From an uncultured Roseobacter sp. (GTDB lineage Bacteria > Pseudomonadota > Alphaproteobacteria > Rhodobacterales > Rhodobacteraceae), in NCBI RefSeq assembly GCF_947495025.1, contig NZ_CANLXG010000002.1:1141001-1205000 (forward strand): a stretch of 64,000 nt of DNA, in the 5' to 3' direction. The position numbers and the translations under genes are program-made. The notes under the pieces were generated by a model that saw only the letters and a list, made by a program, of their open reading frames with translations, did no database searches and was not told where the DNA came from. Shown piece by piece: positions 26,762-35,316 of the stretch (position 1 is its first letter; each line of letters begins with the position of its first letter).

Positions 26762-27990
26762 TGCAGACCGCCGACCGCCTGCCCGCCTATTCAGTGTTTG
26801 CAGCCCTTCTGTCGGCTGCAGGCCTGCCGATCTATATCCATGCGCCCAAGTTTTATGTCGACGAATACGGCGTTTCGCTGGCGGCGCTGGGGGCGGTGCT
26901 CTTCGGGTTGCGGCTGCTTGATGTGGTGCAGGACCCGCTGCTCGGGCGATTGTCGGAACACCTGCGCGATCGCAGAGGACCGGCTGTGGCCGTCGGCTGT
27001 GCGGTGATCGCAGGCGCGATGTTGCTTTTGTTTGCCGTGCCGCCGCTTTTGCCCGCCCTGGTGTGGTTTGGTCTTTGTCTGACCCTCGTTTTTTCGGCGT
27101 TCAGTTTTCTGACGATAAATTTCTACGCTCAGGGTGTCGTCAAAGGTACTGCACTCCGGGGCCAGGGACATCTGCGCCTTGCACGGTGGCGCGAAAGCGG
27201 TGCGCTGATGGGTGTCTGTGTGGCGGCGGTCGCACCTGTTGCGCTAGGGGCGGTGTTTTCAGCACCATTTGCCGGGTTTGCCGCCGGGTTTGCTGTGCTG
27301 GCACTGGCCGCATGGTTTCTGATGAGGGACGAATGGAGTACCGCCGGCCTTGGTGCCTCTACCGGGTTTGCTGCCGTGCTCGCAGACCCGCTCGCCCGAC
27401 GTCTGCTGCTCATTGCGCTGGTCAATGCAGCGCCGGTTGCTGTCAGTTCCACCTTGTTTCTTTTCTTTGTCGAAAGCCGCCTTGAAGCGCCCGGATTTGA
27501 GGGGCCATTGCTTCTGGTCTTCTTCCTGTCTGCTGCACTGGCCGCCCCTCTCTGGGGTGCGCTGGCCGAGCGTATCGGGGCGCGTGACGTACTGCTCCTG
27601 GCGATGGTCCTGGCGATCATCTCTTTTGGTTCTGCCTTTACGCTGGGCCCTGGCGACTGGCTTCTTTTTGCGGTAATCTGCGTGGCTTCCGGAGCCACTC
27701 TGGGCGCCGATCTCACCCTGCTGCCGGCGATCTTTGCGACCCGCATGGCGCGCATATCGCCGTCTGCATCAGAAGGGTTTGGCCTGTGGTCCTTTGTATC
27801 CAAGCTGACACTTGCTTTTGCTGCGGTATCGCTCCTCCCTCTGCTCGAAAACGCCGGTTTCAGGAGTGGTGCTGCCGATAATCCGCCCGAAGCACTGGCG
27901 CTGCTCACGTTTTTGTACGCCGCTGTGCCCTGTGCTCTGAAACTGGTCGCAATACTTCTGTTGTCTGTAACCAACCTGAAAGAGGCCTGA
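26761..27990 (+). CDS. MFS transporter (GPH/MelB-like) of the RpoE operon
   Basis: 409 aa with about twelve hydrophobic segments. The loop between helices 2 and 3 reads DVVQDPLLGRLSEHLRDRRG, typical of glycoside-pentoside-hexuronide and sugar-cation symporters. It is positioned third in the operon as in R. sphaeroides (RSP1089). Substrate unknown; in a lipid-modification operon it might move a lipid or lipid precursor. Its ATG overlaps the DUF1365 stop. Confidence 0.87.
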   Translation: MQTADRLPAYSVFAALLSAAGLPIYIHAPKFYVDEYGVSLAALGAVLFGLRLLDVVQDPLLGRLSEHLRDRRGPAVAVGCAVIAGAMLLLFAVPPLLPALVWFGLCLTLVFSAFSFLTINFYAQGVVKGTALRGQGHLRLARWRESGALMGVCVAAVAPVALGAVFSAPFAGFAAGFAVLALAAWFLMRDEWSTAGLGASTGFAAVLADPLARRLLLIALVNAAPVAVSSTLFLFFVESRLEAPGFEGPLLLVFFLSAALAAPLWGALAERIGARDVLLLAMVLAIISFGSAFTLGPGDWLLFAVICVASGATLGADLTLLPAIFATRMARISPSASEGFGLWSFVSKLTLAFAAVSLLPLLENAGFRSGAADNPPEALALLTFLYAAVPCALKLVAILLLSVTNLKEA

Positions 27991-27993
27991 GAC

Positions 27994-28554
27994 ATGACCG
28001 TCTGGATCTATATCTTCACAGGCGCTTTGCTGGCGCTGGCCCTGTTCTGGATCAAGGGGATGTTCATGGGCTTCGCGGCTCAGCGACCCGAAGACTACGA
28101 AGATGAACATCCGACGTTTGACATCCGTCAGCACCTGAATGGTCAGCTTGTCTGTGAAGGCGTGATCTATGGTCCGCTCGGTCGGGTCAGCAGCCGTTTT
28201 GTGGCGGACTTTGACGCCTCGTGGGAAGGCGACAAAGGGTTGATGAAGGAACGTTTTGTCTATGACGACGGCAGTGTTCAGGACCGGGAATGGCACCTTG
28301 AACTGAGGTCCGATGGCGCCATCGCCGCAACCGCGCCTGATGTGGTCGGCGAGGGACGTGGCAGGCAGTCAGGCTCTACGGTGCTGCTGCGCTATAACAT
28401 CCGCCTGCCGGAGAACTCAGGCGGGCACGTGCTGAATACTGTCGACTGGATGTATCTCACGCCAAACGGAACGATCATGAACCGCTCTCAGTTCCGCAAG
28501 TTCGGTATCAAGGTTGCTGAGCTGGTGGCGACAATGCGACCCCGGGAGGCCTGA
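27994..28554 (+). CDS. DUF3833 family protein
   Basis: 186 aa with one N-terminal membrane helix (IYIFTGALLALALFWIKG), then a probable beta-rich soluble domain with the family stretches HLNGQLVCEGVIYGPLGRV, DWMYLTPNGTIMNRS and FGIKVAEL. Likely membrane-anchored. Position four in the RpoE operon parallels RSP1088. Function unknown; a lipid-binding role is a guess. The stop overlaps the next start by one base. Confidence 0.87.
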   Translation: MTVWIYIFTGALLALALFWIKGMFMGFAAQRPEDYEDEHPTFDIRQHLNGQLVCEGVIYGPLGRVSSRFVADFDASWEGDKGLMKERFVYDDGSVQDREWHLELRSDGAIAATAPDVVGEGRGRQSGSTVLLRYNIRLPENSGGHVLNTVDWMYLTPNGTIMNRSQFRKFGIKVAELVATMRPREA

Positions 28555-29285
28555 TGCGCAGCTGGCATGGAAAACGCTACTGGCTGGTTGGCGCCAGCGA
28601 CGGGCTGGGTGCTGCTCTTGCACGCCAGATGAGCGCGGCTGGCGCGCATGTGATCGTTTCTGCGCGATCAGAAGACAGCCTGAAATCAGTCGTGGCAGAC
28701 CTTCCGAATGAAGGGTCTTATCAGACCGTTGACGTCTCGGACGATGCCAGCGTCGCCGCTGCTGCGGAGGCCATAGGCGAAATTGACGGAGTGGTGTTCC
28801 TTGCCGGTGTTTACTGGCCCTTCGGCTCAACAGACTGGGACGCCGAAAAAGCAACGGCCATGGCGGACATAAACTTTACCGGTCTGATGCGTGTGATGGG
28901 CCATGTTGTGCCCGCGATGGTGGCGCGGGACAGCGGGCACATTGTCATCACCGGCAGCCTTTCCGGCTTTCGCGGGCTGCCCGGGTCGATCGGGTACACC
29001 GCCTCAAAGGCGGGAACGATGTCACTGGCCGAGTGCATGTATGCCGACCTGCGCAAAACAGGGGTGCAGGTGCAGGTGGCAAACCCGGGTTTCATCAAAA
29101 CGCGGCTGACGGACAAGAACACCTTCCGGATGCCCTTTCTGATGACGCCCGAAGAGGCCGCAGATTATATGTTCCGTCATATGGAGACCCGACGCTTCAA
29201 GCTGAGTTTTCCGCGTGTCTTCTCGTGGGTCTTCCGGGGCAGCCAGTTACTGCCGGACTGGCTTTATTTCCGGATCTTTTCCTGA
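28554..29285 (+). CDS. SDR-family oxidoreductase of the RpoE operon
   Basis: 243 aa classical short-chain dehydrogenase: cofactor loop LVGASDGLGAALARQM, catalytic Ser in ITGSLSG and Tyr/Lys in IGYTASKAGTMS. The C-terminus is hydrophobic and basic (RVFSWVFRGSQLLPDWLYF), consistent with membrane association. Last gene of the operon, equivalent in place to RSP1087. Substrate unknown, plausibly a modified fatty acyl chain. Confidence 0.9.
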   Translation: MRSWHGKRYWLVGASDGLGAALARQMSAAGAHVIVSARSEDSLKSVVADLPNEGSYQTVDVSDDASVAAAAEAIGEIDGVVFLAGVYWPFGSTDWDAEKATAMADINFTGLMRVMGHVVPAMVARDSGHIVITGSLSGFRGLPGSIGYTASKAGTMSLAECMYADLRKTGVQVQVANPGFIKTRLTDKNTFRMPFLMTPEEAADYMFRHMETRRFKLSFPRVFSWVFRGSQLLPDWLYFRIFS

Positions 29286-29316
29286 GGCGTGTTTCATGCT
29301 GCGGGTGGACAGGATG

Positions 29317-29358
29317 TTTTTCCGCCTGCGGCGGGAGTATTTGGAGAAGGGTGAAAGG
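29317..29358. repeat. Short GC-hairpin intergenic element of Rhodobacteraceae type
   Basis: A T-run, then CCGCCTGCGGCGGG, then AGTATTTGGAGAAGGGTGAAAGG in the convergent gap between the SDR and saccharopine dehydrogenase genes. From memory this resembles an intergenic element scattered through roseobacter genomes; only one copy occurs in this window. The hairpin plus flanking T-run may terminate transcription from the right. Confidence 0.4.
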
Positions 29359-29380
29359 CGGGTGTGCCTTTTCCCATGCG

Positions 29381-30436
29381 TCAGAGGCGGGCCAGATGGT
29401 CGTGGAATGTTTTTTCCGCGCGCGACCAGATATCTGCGCCCGGCGTGCCGAGCGTCTGCAGGACGGGCAGCAGTTGGGCGGCGAAATCCTCGCTGCTCTC
29501 AAGGGGCAGTATTGACGGGAGGTTGTCGATCGCGGTCACGTCCAGCACCGGATCTTCACAGACGCGCAGGGCAGGCTCCCGCCAGGTTGTGGCCCTGTCG
29601 TAAACTTTGATCGGGGAAAAATCACTGTCCGGGTCGCAGGCTATGTCGCCGATGACGCTCAGCCTGCGGGGAGGTGTGAGAGCGGATGCCGGCACAAACA
29701 CCGGTGTGCCGGGCCGCGCCAGTATACAGTTAAAAAAGAGATCATGCGCCAGAACCTCCGGGAAGGGACCGCCACCGGCAGTTTCCGCCACATCCCATCT
29801 GGTGCAGGCTACGCCCATGGCCGTACACAGATCAGCTGCACCGCGCCCGACGCGTCCCAGCGCGCCGATAATCAGCGCGTCAGGGCGATGCGTCCCGGTG
29901 GCCAGCAGATCAGCCTGCAGTTCCGACAGCAGGTGGGTGGAACTCTGATACGCGCCGACGGGGCCCGGAAGGTGTCCTTTTTGTTGTGCGGCCCAGCATT
30001 TCAGCGCGACAGCCGCGCCTGCGTATCCGGCCCAGTACCCGAACGCCGCGACGCGGGCACCGTTGTCGTCTGTGAGGTATTCGAGGTCCAGCAGCATGCC
30101 ACCACCTGCACGGAACCGCTCCAGCAGGCACAGCCCGGCAGGCTGTCCTTTGAACGCGTGGCCGAACATGATGTGCCGGTGCGGCAGTGGCGTGCCGTCA
30201 TCCGGCAACTCCTTGAGGCCGAAGATCACGGCATCCGCAGGCGCCCTGGTCCAGCTGCCGGAAGGTGCCATCCTGCAGCCTGTCTTTGCGTACTCCTCAT
30301 CCGGAATAACGCGCGTGGCACTGTGCTCGACGGTAACTGAAAGGCCAGCTGCCATCAGCTCTGCAACACCCCCGGGTGTAACCCCGACACGTGTTTCATT
30401 GTCGCGCTGCTCGGCGCGGACCCAGATATGCGTCAT
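29381..30436 (-). CDS. Saccharopine dehydrogenase (Lys1-like)
   Basis: 351 aa from ATG 30436 (MTHIWVRAEQRDNETRVGV), two bases after the GST stop; the longer frame to 30610 would overlap that gene. The N-terminal AlaDH/PNT-type domain has RVGVTPGGVAELMAAG; the Rossmann domain has ALIIGALGRVGRGAADLC, and the TRWDVAETAGGGPFPEVL segment follows. It probably interconverts saccharopine with lysine plus 2-oxoglutarate, using NAD. It is not accompanied by other lysine genes, so a catabolic or stress-osmolyte role is equally possible. Confidence 0.88.
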   Translation of the reverse strand: MTHIWVRAEQRDNETRVGVTPGGVAELMAAGLSVTVEHSATRVIPDEEYAKTGCRMAPSGSWTRAPADAVIFGLKELPDDGTPLPHRHIMFGHAFKGQPAGLCLLERFRAGGGMLLDLEYLTDDNGARVAAFGYWAGYAGAAVALKCWAAQQKGHLPGPVGAYQSSTHLLSELQADLLATGTHRPDALIIGALGRVGRGAADLCTAMGVACTRWDVAETAGGGPFPEVLAHDLFFNCILARPGTPVFVPASALTPPRRLSVIGDIACDPDSDFSPIKVYDRATTWREPALRVCEDPVLDVTAIDNLPSILPLESSEDFAAQLLPVLQTLGTPGADIWSRAEKTFHDHLARL

Positions 30437-30438
30437 GG

Positions 30439-31056
30439 TCAGATCAGCCCTTTTTCTGCGACAGCCCGAACAGACGGGCGCATCTGCATCCTGTCCATGA
30501 AGCCCGCAATACCTGGAAAGGCTGTCAGCGGGACGCCGTCGCCTTCCAGCCAGCTGCAGACCACAAAGGCATAGATGTCCGCCAGAGAAAACGCGTCGCC
30601 CAGCACCCAATTGCCCTGCAGGCAGTCATTCTGGAAATAGGCAGCGCTGGCCGCCATTGTCTCTGGCACCATCGCCGTCATATCCGCATGACTCTCCGGA
30701 TTTTTGGCCCAGCGGTGCCCACGCCGGTTATGGGCGTGGTTCACATGCATTGTTGAGGCCATGTAATACATCACGCTGCGCATCTGCGCGGCGGCCACAG
30801 GATCAGCCGGGACAAGGCCTGCGTCCGGTGCACCTGCCCCGATGAATTCCAGAATGGCACCGGTTTCCGTCAGAAGTGTGCCGTCAGCAGTCTGCAGGAC
30901 AGGCACCCGTCCTTTGGGGTTCAGCTTCAGGTATGCGTCCGAGTGCTGTTCACCTGCGGCGACATCGACCGGAACCAGTTCGTGATCAGTCCGGGTTTCC
31001 TCAAGTGCAATTGCAGCTGCAACAGAAATCGTGCGCGGGGCAAACCAGAGTCGCAT
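30439..31056 (-). CDS. Glutathione S-transferase family protein
   Basis: 205 aa from ATG 31056, preceded by AAAGGA. Thioredoxin-like N-terminal domain starting MRLWFAPRTISVAAAIAL, with LNPKGRVPVLQTADG containing the cis-Pro and LTETGAILEFIG the glutathione-contact Glu/Thr. All-helical C-terminal domain with the FSLADIYAF N-capping motif. Substrate unknown. A TTG start at 31071 that overlaps the phosphatase stop is less convincing. Confidence 0.9.
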   Translation of the reverse strand: MRLWFAPRTISVAAAIALEETRTDHELVPVDVAAGEQHSDAYLKLNPKGRVPVLQTADGTLLTETGAILEFIGAGAPDAGLVPADPVAAAQMRSVMYYMASTMHVNHAHNRRGHRWAKNPESHADMTAMVPETMAASAAYFQNDCLQGNWVLGDAFSLADIYAFVVCSWLEGDGVPLTAFPGIAGFMDRMQMRPSVRAVAEKGLI

Positions 31057-31067
31057 GGACGGTCCTT

Positions 31068-31721
31068 TCAAACGTGGGTGCGGGCGTGCTGCCGCGCGGG
31101 ATCTTCCAGGTGTGGAATAGCATTGAACATGACCGGCGAAAGTCTGCCACCGATGGGAAAGAGCTGGTGTTGCGATGTGTTGTAGATAGCAAGCGCCATA
31201 TGCGCCATGGCACCGATATCGAGCCCGAGAACCTGGCGCATGACCATAGAGATCAGGCCGCCTGACGTAACAACCAGCGCCGGCCCGTCGCCGTTGGCGA
31301 TATCCGAGAGGGCGCCGCTGACACGTGCTTCAAAATCGGCGAAACGTTCCGGGGCGGCGCTGATTTCGTCGTTCTGCCAGGCGGTGAAAAGCTGTGGCAG
31401 ATGGGCGGTGAATGCTGCCTGATCTGTGGGAAAGGGTACACCATGTTCCTGCTCCAATGCGCTTGCCAGCGTCAGATATTCCAGTTCATTGAGACGCTGA
31501 TCCCGCACGGGTTCAAGGCCTGTTTCCATGGAGTCAGCCGTTTCCACATGCCGACGCAGCGTGCCGGTATACAGCCGTGTGTGGTGCTGGTGATGCCTGC
31601 GCATATGCGCGCCCAGCCATGCTGCCTGCTGGTGCCCGAGCGGGCTGAGCCTGTCATAGCTTTCCTCGTCCGTCGCTCCGGAGTTGGCCTGGCCGTGTCG
31701 TATCAGTGTGATCTGGGACAT
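31068..31721 (-). CDS. Histidine phosphatase family protein
   Basis: 217 aa from ATG 31721 (MSQITLIRHGQANSGA); an upstream extension to 31943 reads through promoter DNA. The RHG phosphohistidine motif is at residues 8-10. A second catalytic His expected late in the fold is not obvious in the usual GHG-type context; the nearest is VVTSGGLISMVMRQVLG, where Ser/Gly replace it, so activity may be altered. It heads a minus-strand unit with the GST and saccharopine dehydrogenase genes. Confidence 0.85.
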   Translation of the reverse strand: MSQITLIRHGQANSGATDEESYDRLSPLGHQQAAWLGAHMRRHHQHHTRLYTGTLRRHVETADSMETGLEPVRDQRLNELEYLTLASALEQEHGVPFPTDQAAFTAHLPQLFTAWQNDEISAAPERFADFEARVSGALSDIANGDGPALVVTSGGLISMVMRQVLGLDIGAMAHMALAIYNTSQHQLFPIGGRLSPVMFNAIPHLEDPARQHARTHV

Positions 31722-31942
31722 GGGAACCTGTCTTGTGCTGCTCCTTACTAGGGGACTGCCCGGCGGGTGAAAAGCCATTGCGCCCTGTGATTGTCTTATT
31801 GTGCGCCGGGGGCGCATCTGTGCCGGGGATTTCGCATGGGAAACACATCTGCCGGGATTCAGGGTGGATATGTCGGGATTGACCCTCCCGGCAGGCGATT
31901 GAGCAAGGTATGCTTTGCGCAATGTGGCTGGAGGTGCGCGCA

Positions 31943-34708
31943 ATGGCGGACGGTGTAAAGTTTATCCTGGACGGCGAGGAAGTGACGGCCGAGGCCGGTA
32001 TGACCATCTGGGAAGTGGCCAACGGCCGGGGTCTTGTGATCCCGCATCTGTGCCACAAGCCCGCGCCCGGTTACCGCCCCGATGGCAACTGCCGTGCCTG
32101 TATGGTGGAAATCGAAGGTGAACGGACGCTTGCGGCTTCCTGTATCCGCGAACCGGCCGAAGGAATGGTGGTCACCACCAATTCTGCGCGTGCCGAAAAC
32201 GCCCGCAAGATGGTTGTTGAGATGCTGGTGGCCGACCAGCCCGAAAAAGACATAGCGCATGATAAATCCAGCCATCTCTGGGATATGGCCGAGCTGAACG
32301 GTGTATCGGAAAGCCGTTTTCCAAAGCTGGAAGAGGGGCGAATTCCGCTGCTGGATGACAGCCATGTGGCGATGTCGGTCAATCTGGATGCCTGTATCCA
32401 GTGCGGTCTTTGTGTGCGCGCCTGCCGCGAGGTTCAGGTCAACGATGTGATCGGCATGTCAGGGCGCGGGCATGATGCTTATCCGACGTTTGACATGGCC
32501 GACCCGATGGGCGCGTCGACCTGTGTGGCCTGCGGCGAATGTGTTCAGGCCTGCCCGACCGGCGCGCTGATGCCCAGTACGGTCGTTGATGAAAACCAGG
32601 TGGGTGACAGCGCGGATTTCGATAGCGAGGTGGACAGCATCTGCCCGTTCTGTGGGGTTGGCTGTCAGGTGTCGCTCAAAGTGAAAGACGGCAAGGTAAA
32701 GTATGTCGAGGGTATCAACGGCCCTGCGAACGAAGGGCGGCTCTGTGTCAAAGGGCGGTTTGGTTTTGACTATATTCACCACGATCATCGCCTGACCAAA
32801 CCCCTGATCCGCCGTGAAGACGCGCCGGAGAAGGGTCTGAACGTAGATCCGGCCAACTGGCAGACGCATTTCCGCGAGGCGTCCTGGGAGGAAGCACTGG
32901 ATGTCGCCGCTGCGGGCATGAAGGGCCGCGGGCGCGAGATTGCCGGGTTCGGATCGGCCAAGTGCACCAACGAAGAAGCCTATCTCTTTCAGAAGCTGAT
33001 CCGCCAGGGCTTCGGACACAACAATGTCGATCACTGCACCCGTCTGTGCCATGCATCGTCCGTGGCGGCGCTGATGGAGAACGTGGGTTCAGGCGCCGTG
33101 ACGGCGACTTTCAATGAGATCGAGAACGCAGATGTGGCGATTGCGATCGGATGTAACCCGATCGAAAACCACCCGGTCGCTGCGACGTTTTTCAAACAGT
33201 TCACCAAGCGTGGCGGCAAGCTGATTGTGATGGACCCGCGCGGCCAGGCGCTGAAACGTTTTGCCAGCCATATGCTGCAGTTCCGCCCGGGCGCGGATGT
33301 CTCGATGCTCAACGCGATCATGCATACGATTGTCGAAGAGGGTCTGTACGACCAGCAGTATATCGACGCCTGGACCGAGAACTGGGAAGCCGAAAAAGCG
33401 CATCTGGCTGATTTCTCGCCAGAGGCGATGGCCCCTATCTGCGGCATCGAACCCGAGGTGTTGCGGGATGTGGCGCGGACTTTTGCCGGCGCAAAATCGG
33501 CAATGATCTTCTGGGGCATGGGCGTGTCGCAACATATTCACGGCACGGACAACTCGCGCTGTCTGATCTCTCTCGCGCTGATGACCGGCCAGGTTGGCCG
33601 CCCGGGCGCGGGTCTGCATCCGCTCAGGGGTCAGAACAATGTGCAGGGGGCCTCTGACGCGGGCCTTATCCCGATGTTCCTGCCGGATTATCAGCCTGTG
33701 ACAGATGACGGTGTGCGCTCGGCCTTCACCAGGGTCTGGGGGTCTGCTGATTTCTCCAATGAACGTGGACTGACCGTCACAGAAATCATGGATGCGGTGC
33801 ACGACGGCAAAATAAAAGGCATGTATGTGCTGGGCGAAAACCCGGCGATGTCGGATCCGGATGTGGAACATGCGCGTGCGGCACTCGCCAGACTCGATCA
33901 TCTGGTTGTGCAGGACATCTTCATCACCGAGACGGCGAACTATGCCGATGTAATCCTGCCTGCCAGTGCTTTTGCGGAGAAATCGGGCACCGTGACAAAC
34001 ACCAACCGGCAGGTTCAGATGGGCCGCCCTGCGGTGTCGCCTCCGGGGGACGCGCGCGAGGACTGGTGGATCGAGGTGGAACTGGCCAAGCGCCTGGGTC
34101 TGGGCTGGAGCTACGAGAGCCCTGCGGATGTCTTTGCGGAGATGAAGCAGAACATGCGCAGTCTGGACAATATCACCTGGGACCGGCTGGAGGCCCAGAA
34201 CGCGGTGACGTACCCGTCGCTGAGCCCCGAAGACCCCGGTCAGGCAATCGTTTTTGGTGAAGGTTTTCCACGCCCCGATGGTCGTGCGCGTTTTACGCCC
34301 GCCAGCGTGATTGCGCCGGACGACGTGCCGGACGCGGAGTACCCGATGATCCTCACCACCGGGCGTCAGCTGGAGCACTGGCACACCGGGTCCATGACAA
34401 GACGTTCGGCGGTTCTTGACGGGCTGGAGCCTGAGGCGAACTGTTCACTGCACCCTTCGACCCTGCGCAAACTGGGCGTGGCACCGGGCGAGCATGTGAC
34501 GCTGACGACAAAGCGTGGCAGCATTTCGATCATGGCGCGCGAAGACAGAGCCGTGGCTCCGGATATGGTGTTTGTGCCTTTTGCCTATGTCGAGGCGGCT
34601 GCAAACATCCTGACGAACCCTGCGATTGATCCTTACGGCAAGATTCCGGAGTTCAAATTCTCAGCCGTCCGTGTCGAGGCGACGGCCGACCAGGTCGCCG
34701 CAGAATAA
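31943..34708 (+). CDS. fdhF: Formate dehydrogenase alpha subunit-type molybdoenzyme
   Basis: 921 aa from ATG 31943, with GGAGG eight bases upstream. Order of domains: [2Fe-2S] ferredoxin-like (IPHLCHKPAPGYRPDGNCRACM), His-ligated NuoG-type cluster, two [4Fe-4S] motifs (CIQCGLCVRAC and CVACGECVQACPTG), then the molybdopterin domain with its own cluster (CPFCGVGCQV) and a Cys molybdenum ligand in NNVDHCTRLCH, and the C-terminal dinucleotide-binding domain (TTGRQLEHWHTGSMTRRS). It is built like FdsA of NAD-linked formate dehydrogenases, but no FdsB, FdsG, FdsC or FdsD gene is adjacent, so electron acceptor and exact substrate are open. Confidence 0.9.
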   Translation: MADGVKFILDGEEVTAEAGMTIWEVANGRGLVIPHLCHKPAPGYRPDGNCRACMVEIEGERTLAASCIREPAEGMVVTTNSARAENARKMVVEMLVADQPEKDIAHDKSSHLWDMAELNGVSESRFPKLEEGRIPLLDDSHVAMSVNLDACIQCGLCVRACREVQVNDVIGMSGRGHDAYPTFDMADPMGASTCVACGECVQACPTGALMPSTVVDENQVGDSADFDSEVDSICPFCGVGCQVSLKVKDGKVKYVEGINGPANEGRLCVKGRFGFDYIHHDHRLTKPLIRREDAPEKGLNVDPANWQTHFREASWEEALDVAAAGMKGRGREIAGFGSAKCTNEEAYLFQKLIRQGFGHNNVDHCTRLCHASSVAALMENVGSGAVTATFNEIENADVAIAIGCNPIENHPVAATFFKQFTKRGGKLIVMDPRGQALKRFASHMLQFRPGADVSMLNAIMHTIVEEGLYDQQYIDAWTENWEAEKAHLADFSPEAMAPICGIEPEVLRDVARTFAGAKSAMIFWGMGVSQHIHGTDNSRCLISLALMTGQVGRPGAGLHPLRGQNNVQGASDAGLIPMFLPDYQPVTDDGVRSAFTRVWGSADFSNERGLTVTEIMDAVHDGKIKGMYVLGENPAMSDPDVEHARAALARLDHLVVQDIFITETANYADVILPASAFAEKSGTVTNTNRQVQMGRPAVSPPGDAREDWWIEVELAKRLGLGWSYESPADVFAEMKQNMRSLDNITWDRLEAQNAVTYPSLSPEDPGQAIVFGEGFPRPDGRARFTPASVIAPDDVPDAEYPMILTTGRQLEHWHTGSMTRRSAVLDGLEPEANCSLHPSTLRKLGVAPGEHVTLTTKRGSISIMAREDRAVAPDMVFVPFAYVEAAANILTNPAIDPYGKIPEFKFSAVRVEATADQVAAE

Positions 34709-35014
34709 AAGACGCAGCGTCCCGGTGATGCCGCCCGGCACTGGACAGACCGGGTGGCCGGTCCCGACACCGGCACAGTCTGCTGACAGGCGGCGACTGT
34801 TTATCCGCGGTCGCCGATCATCCGAGCGTTTATGGGCGTGCAGAGGGTGCCCGGGTTTCAACGCATTTTGATGCGCTGTAATGCGGTGCCCGGGCCGCGA
34901 CCTTTCCGCGGATGGTCCGGATCTTTTCCCTGCCGATGATGGCGCTGGAATTCACTCCGCCACGCCCGGTATCATGCTGAGTGAGGATATCCGGATTTCA
35001 TCCGTGTGACGTAC
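34709..35014. other. Intergenic region with no recognised gene
   Basis: 306 bp between the molybdoenzyme gene and a small convergent gene. Short open frames on both strands have no ribosome-binding site or recognisable composition. I see no intrinsic terminator with a T-run. Confidence 0.5.
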
Positions 35015-35197
35015 TCACGTGCAGAGAACGCCGGTTTCGACAAGTTCAAACCCAGTGATCTCGAACTCATACATGTCAGACCTGTCCGGCTTTTCAGCGC
35101 GTGCAATCAGCCTGCCGTCCTCTGCCTGATAGACAGCATGCGCCGTATGAAGCGCCCGGTAACAGTGTGTGCCGTCCGGATAGTAGTATTTGATCAT
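35015..35197 (-). CDS. Small hypothetical protein (60 aa)
   Basis: Starts MIKYYYPDGTHCYRALHTAH at ATG 35197 with an excellent Shine-Dalgarno (AGAGGAGAAGAC). Acidic and soluble, no signal peptide or membrane helix, with a repeated aromatic/His pattern early on. It is a free-standing gene between fdhF and the amidohydrolase. I do not recognise a family. The strong ribosome-binding site and sensible codon use are the evidence that it is real. Confidence 0.6.
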   Translation of the reverse strand: MIKYYYPDGTHCYRALHTAHAVYQAEDGRLIARAEKPDRSDMYEFEITGFELVETGVLCT

Positions 35198-35316
35198 TGT
35201 CTTCTCCTCTGGTGCGCAGCATTCCACGTTCTGCTGCCGGAAAGCGTCTGCAGGTGGTTTAATTCCGGCTGTAACAGTGTTTCACTCCACGCTGTATGAC
35301 CCGCCCGGAGGATACC

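Noticed and set aside
33089..34384. 431-codon minus-strand frame opposite the molybdoenzyme
   Set aside because: Shadow of the fdhF frame, with no ribosome-binding site.
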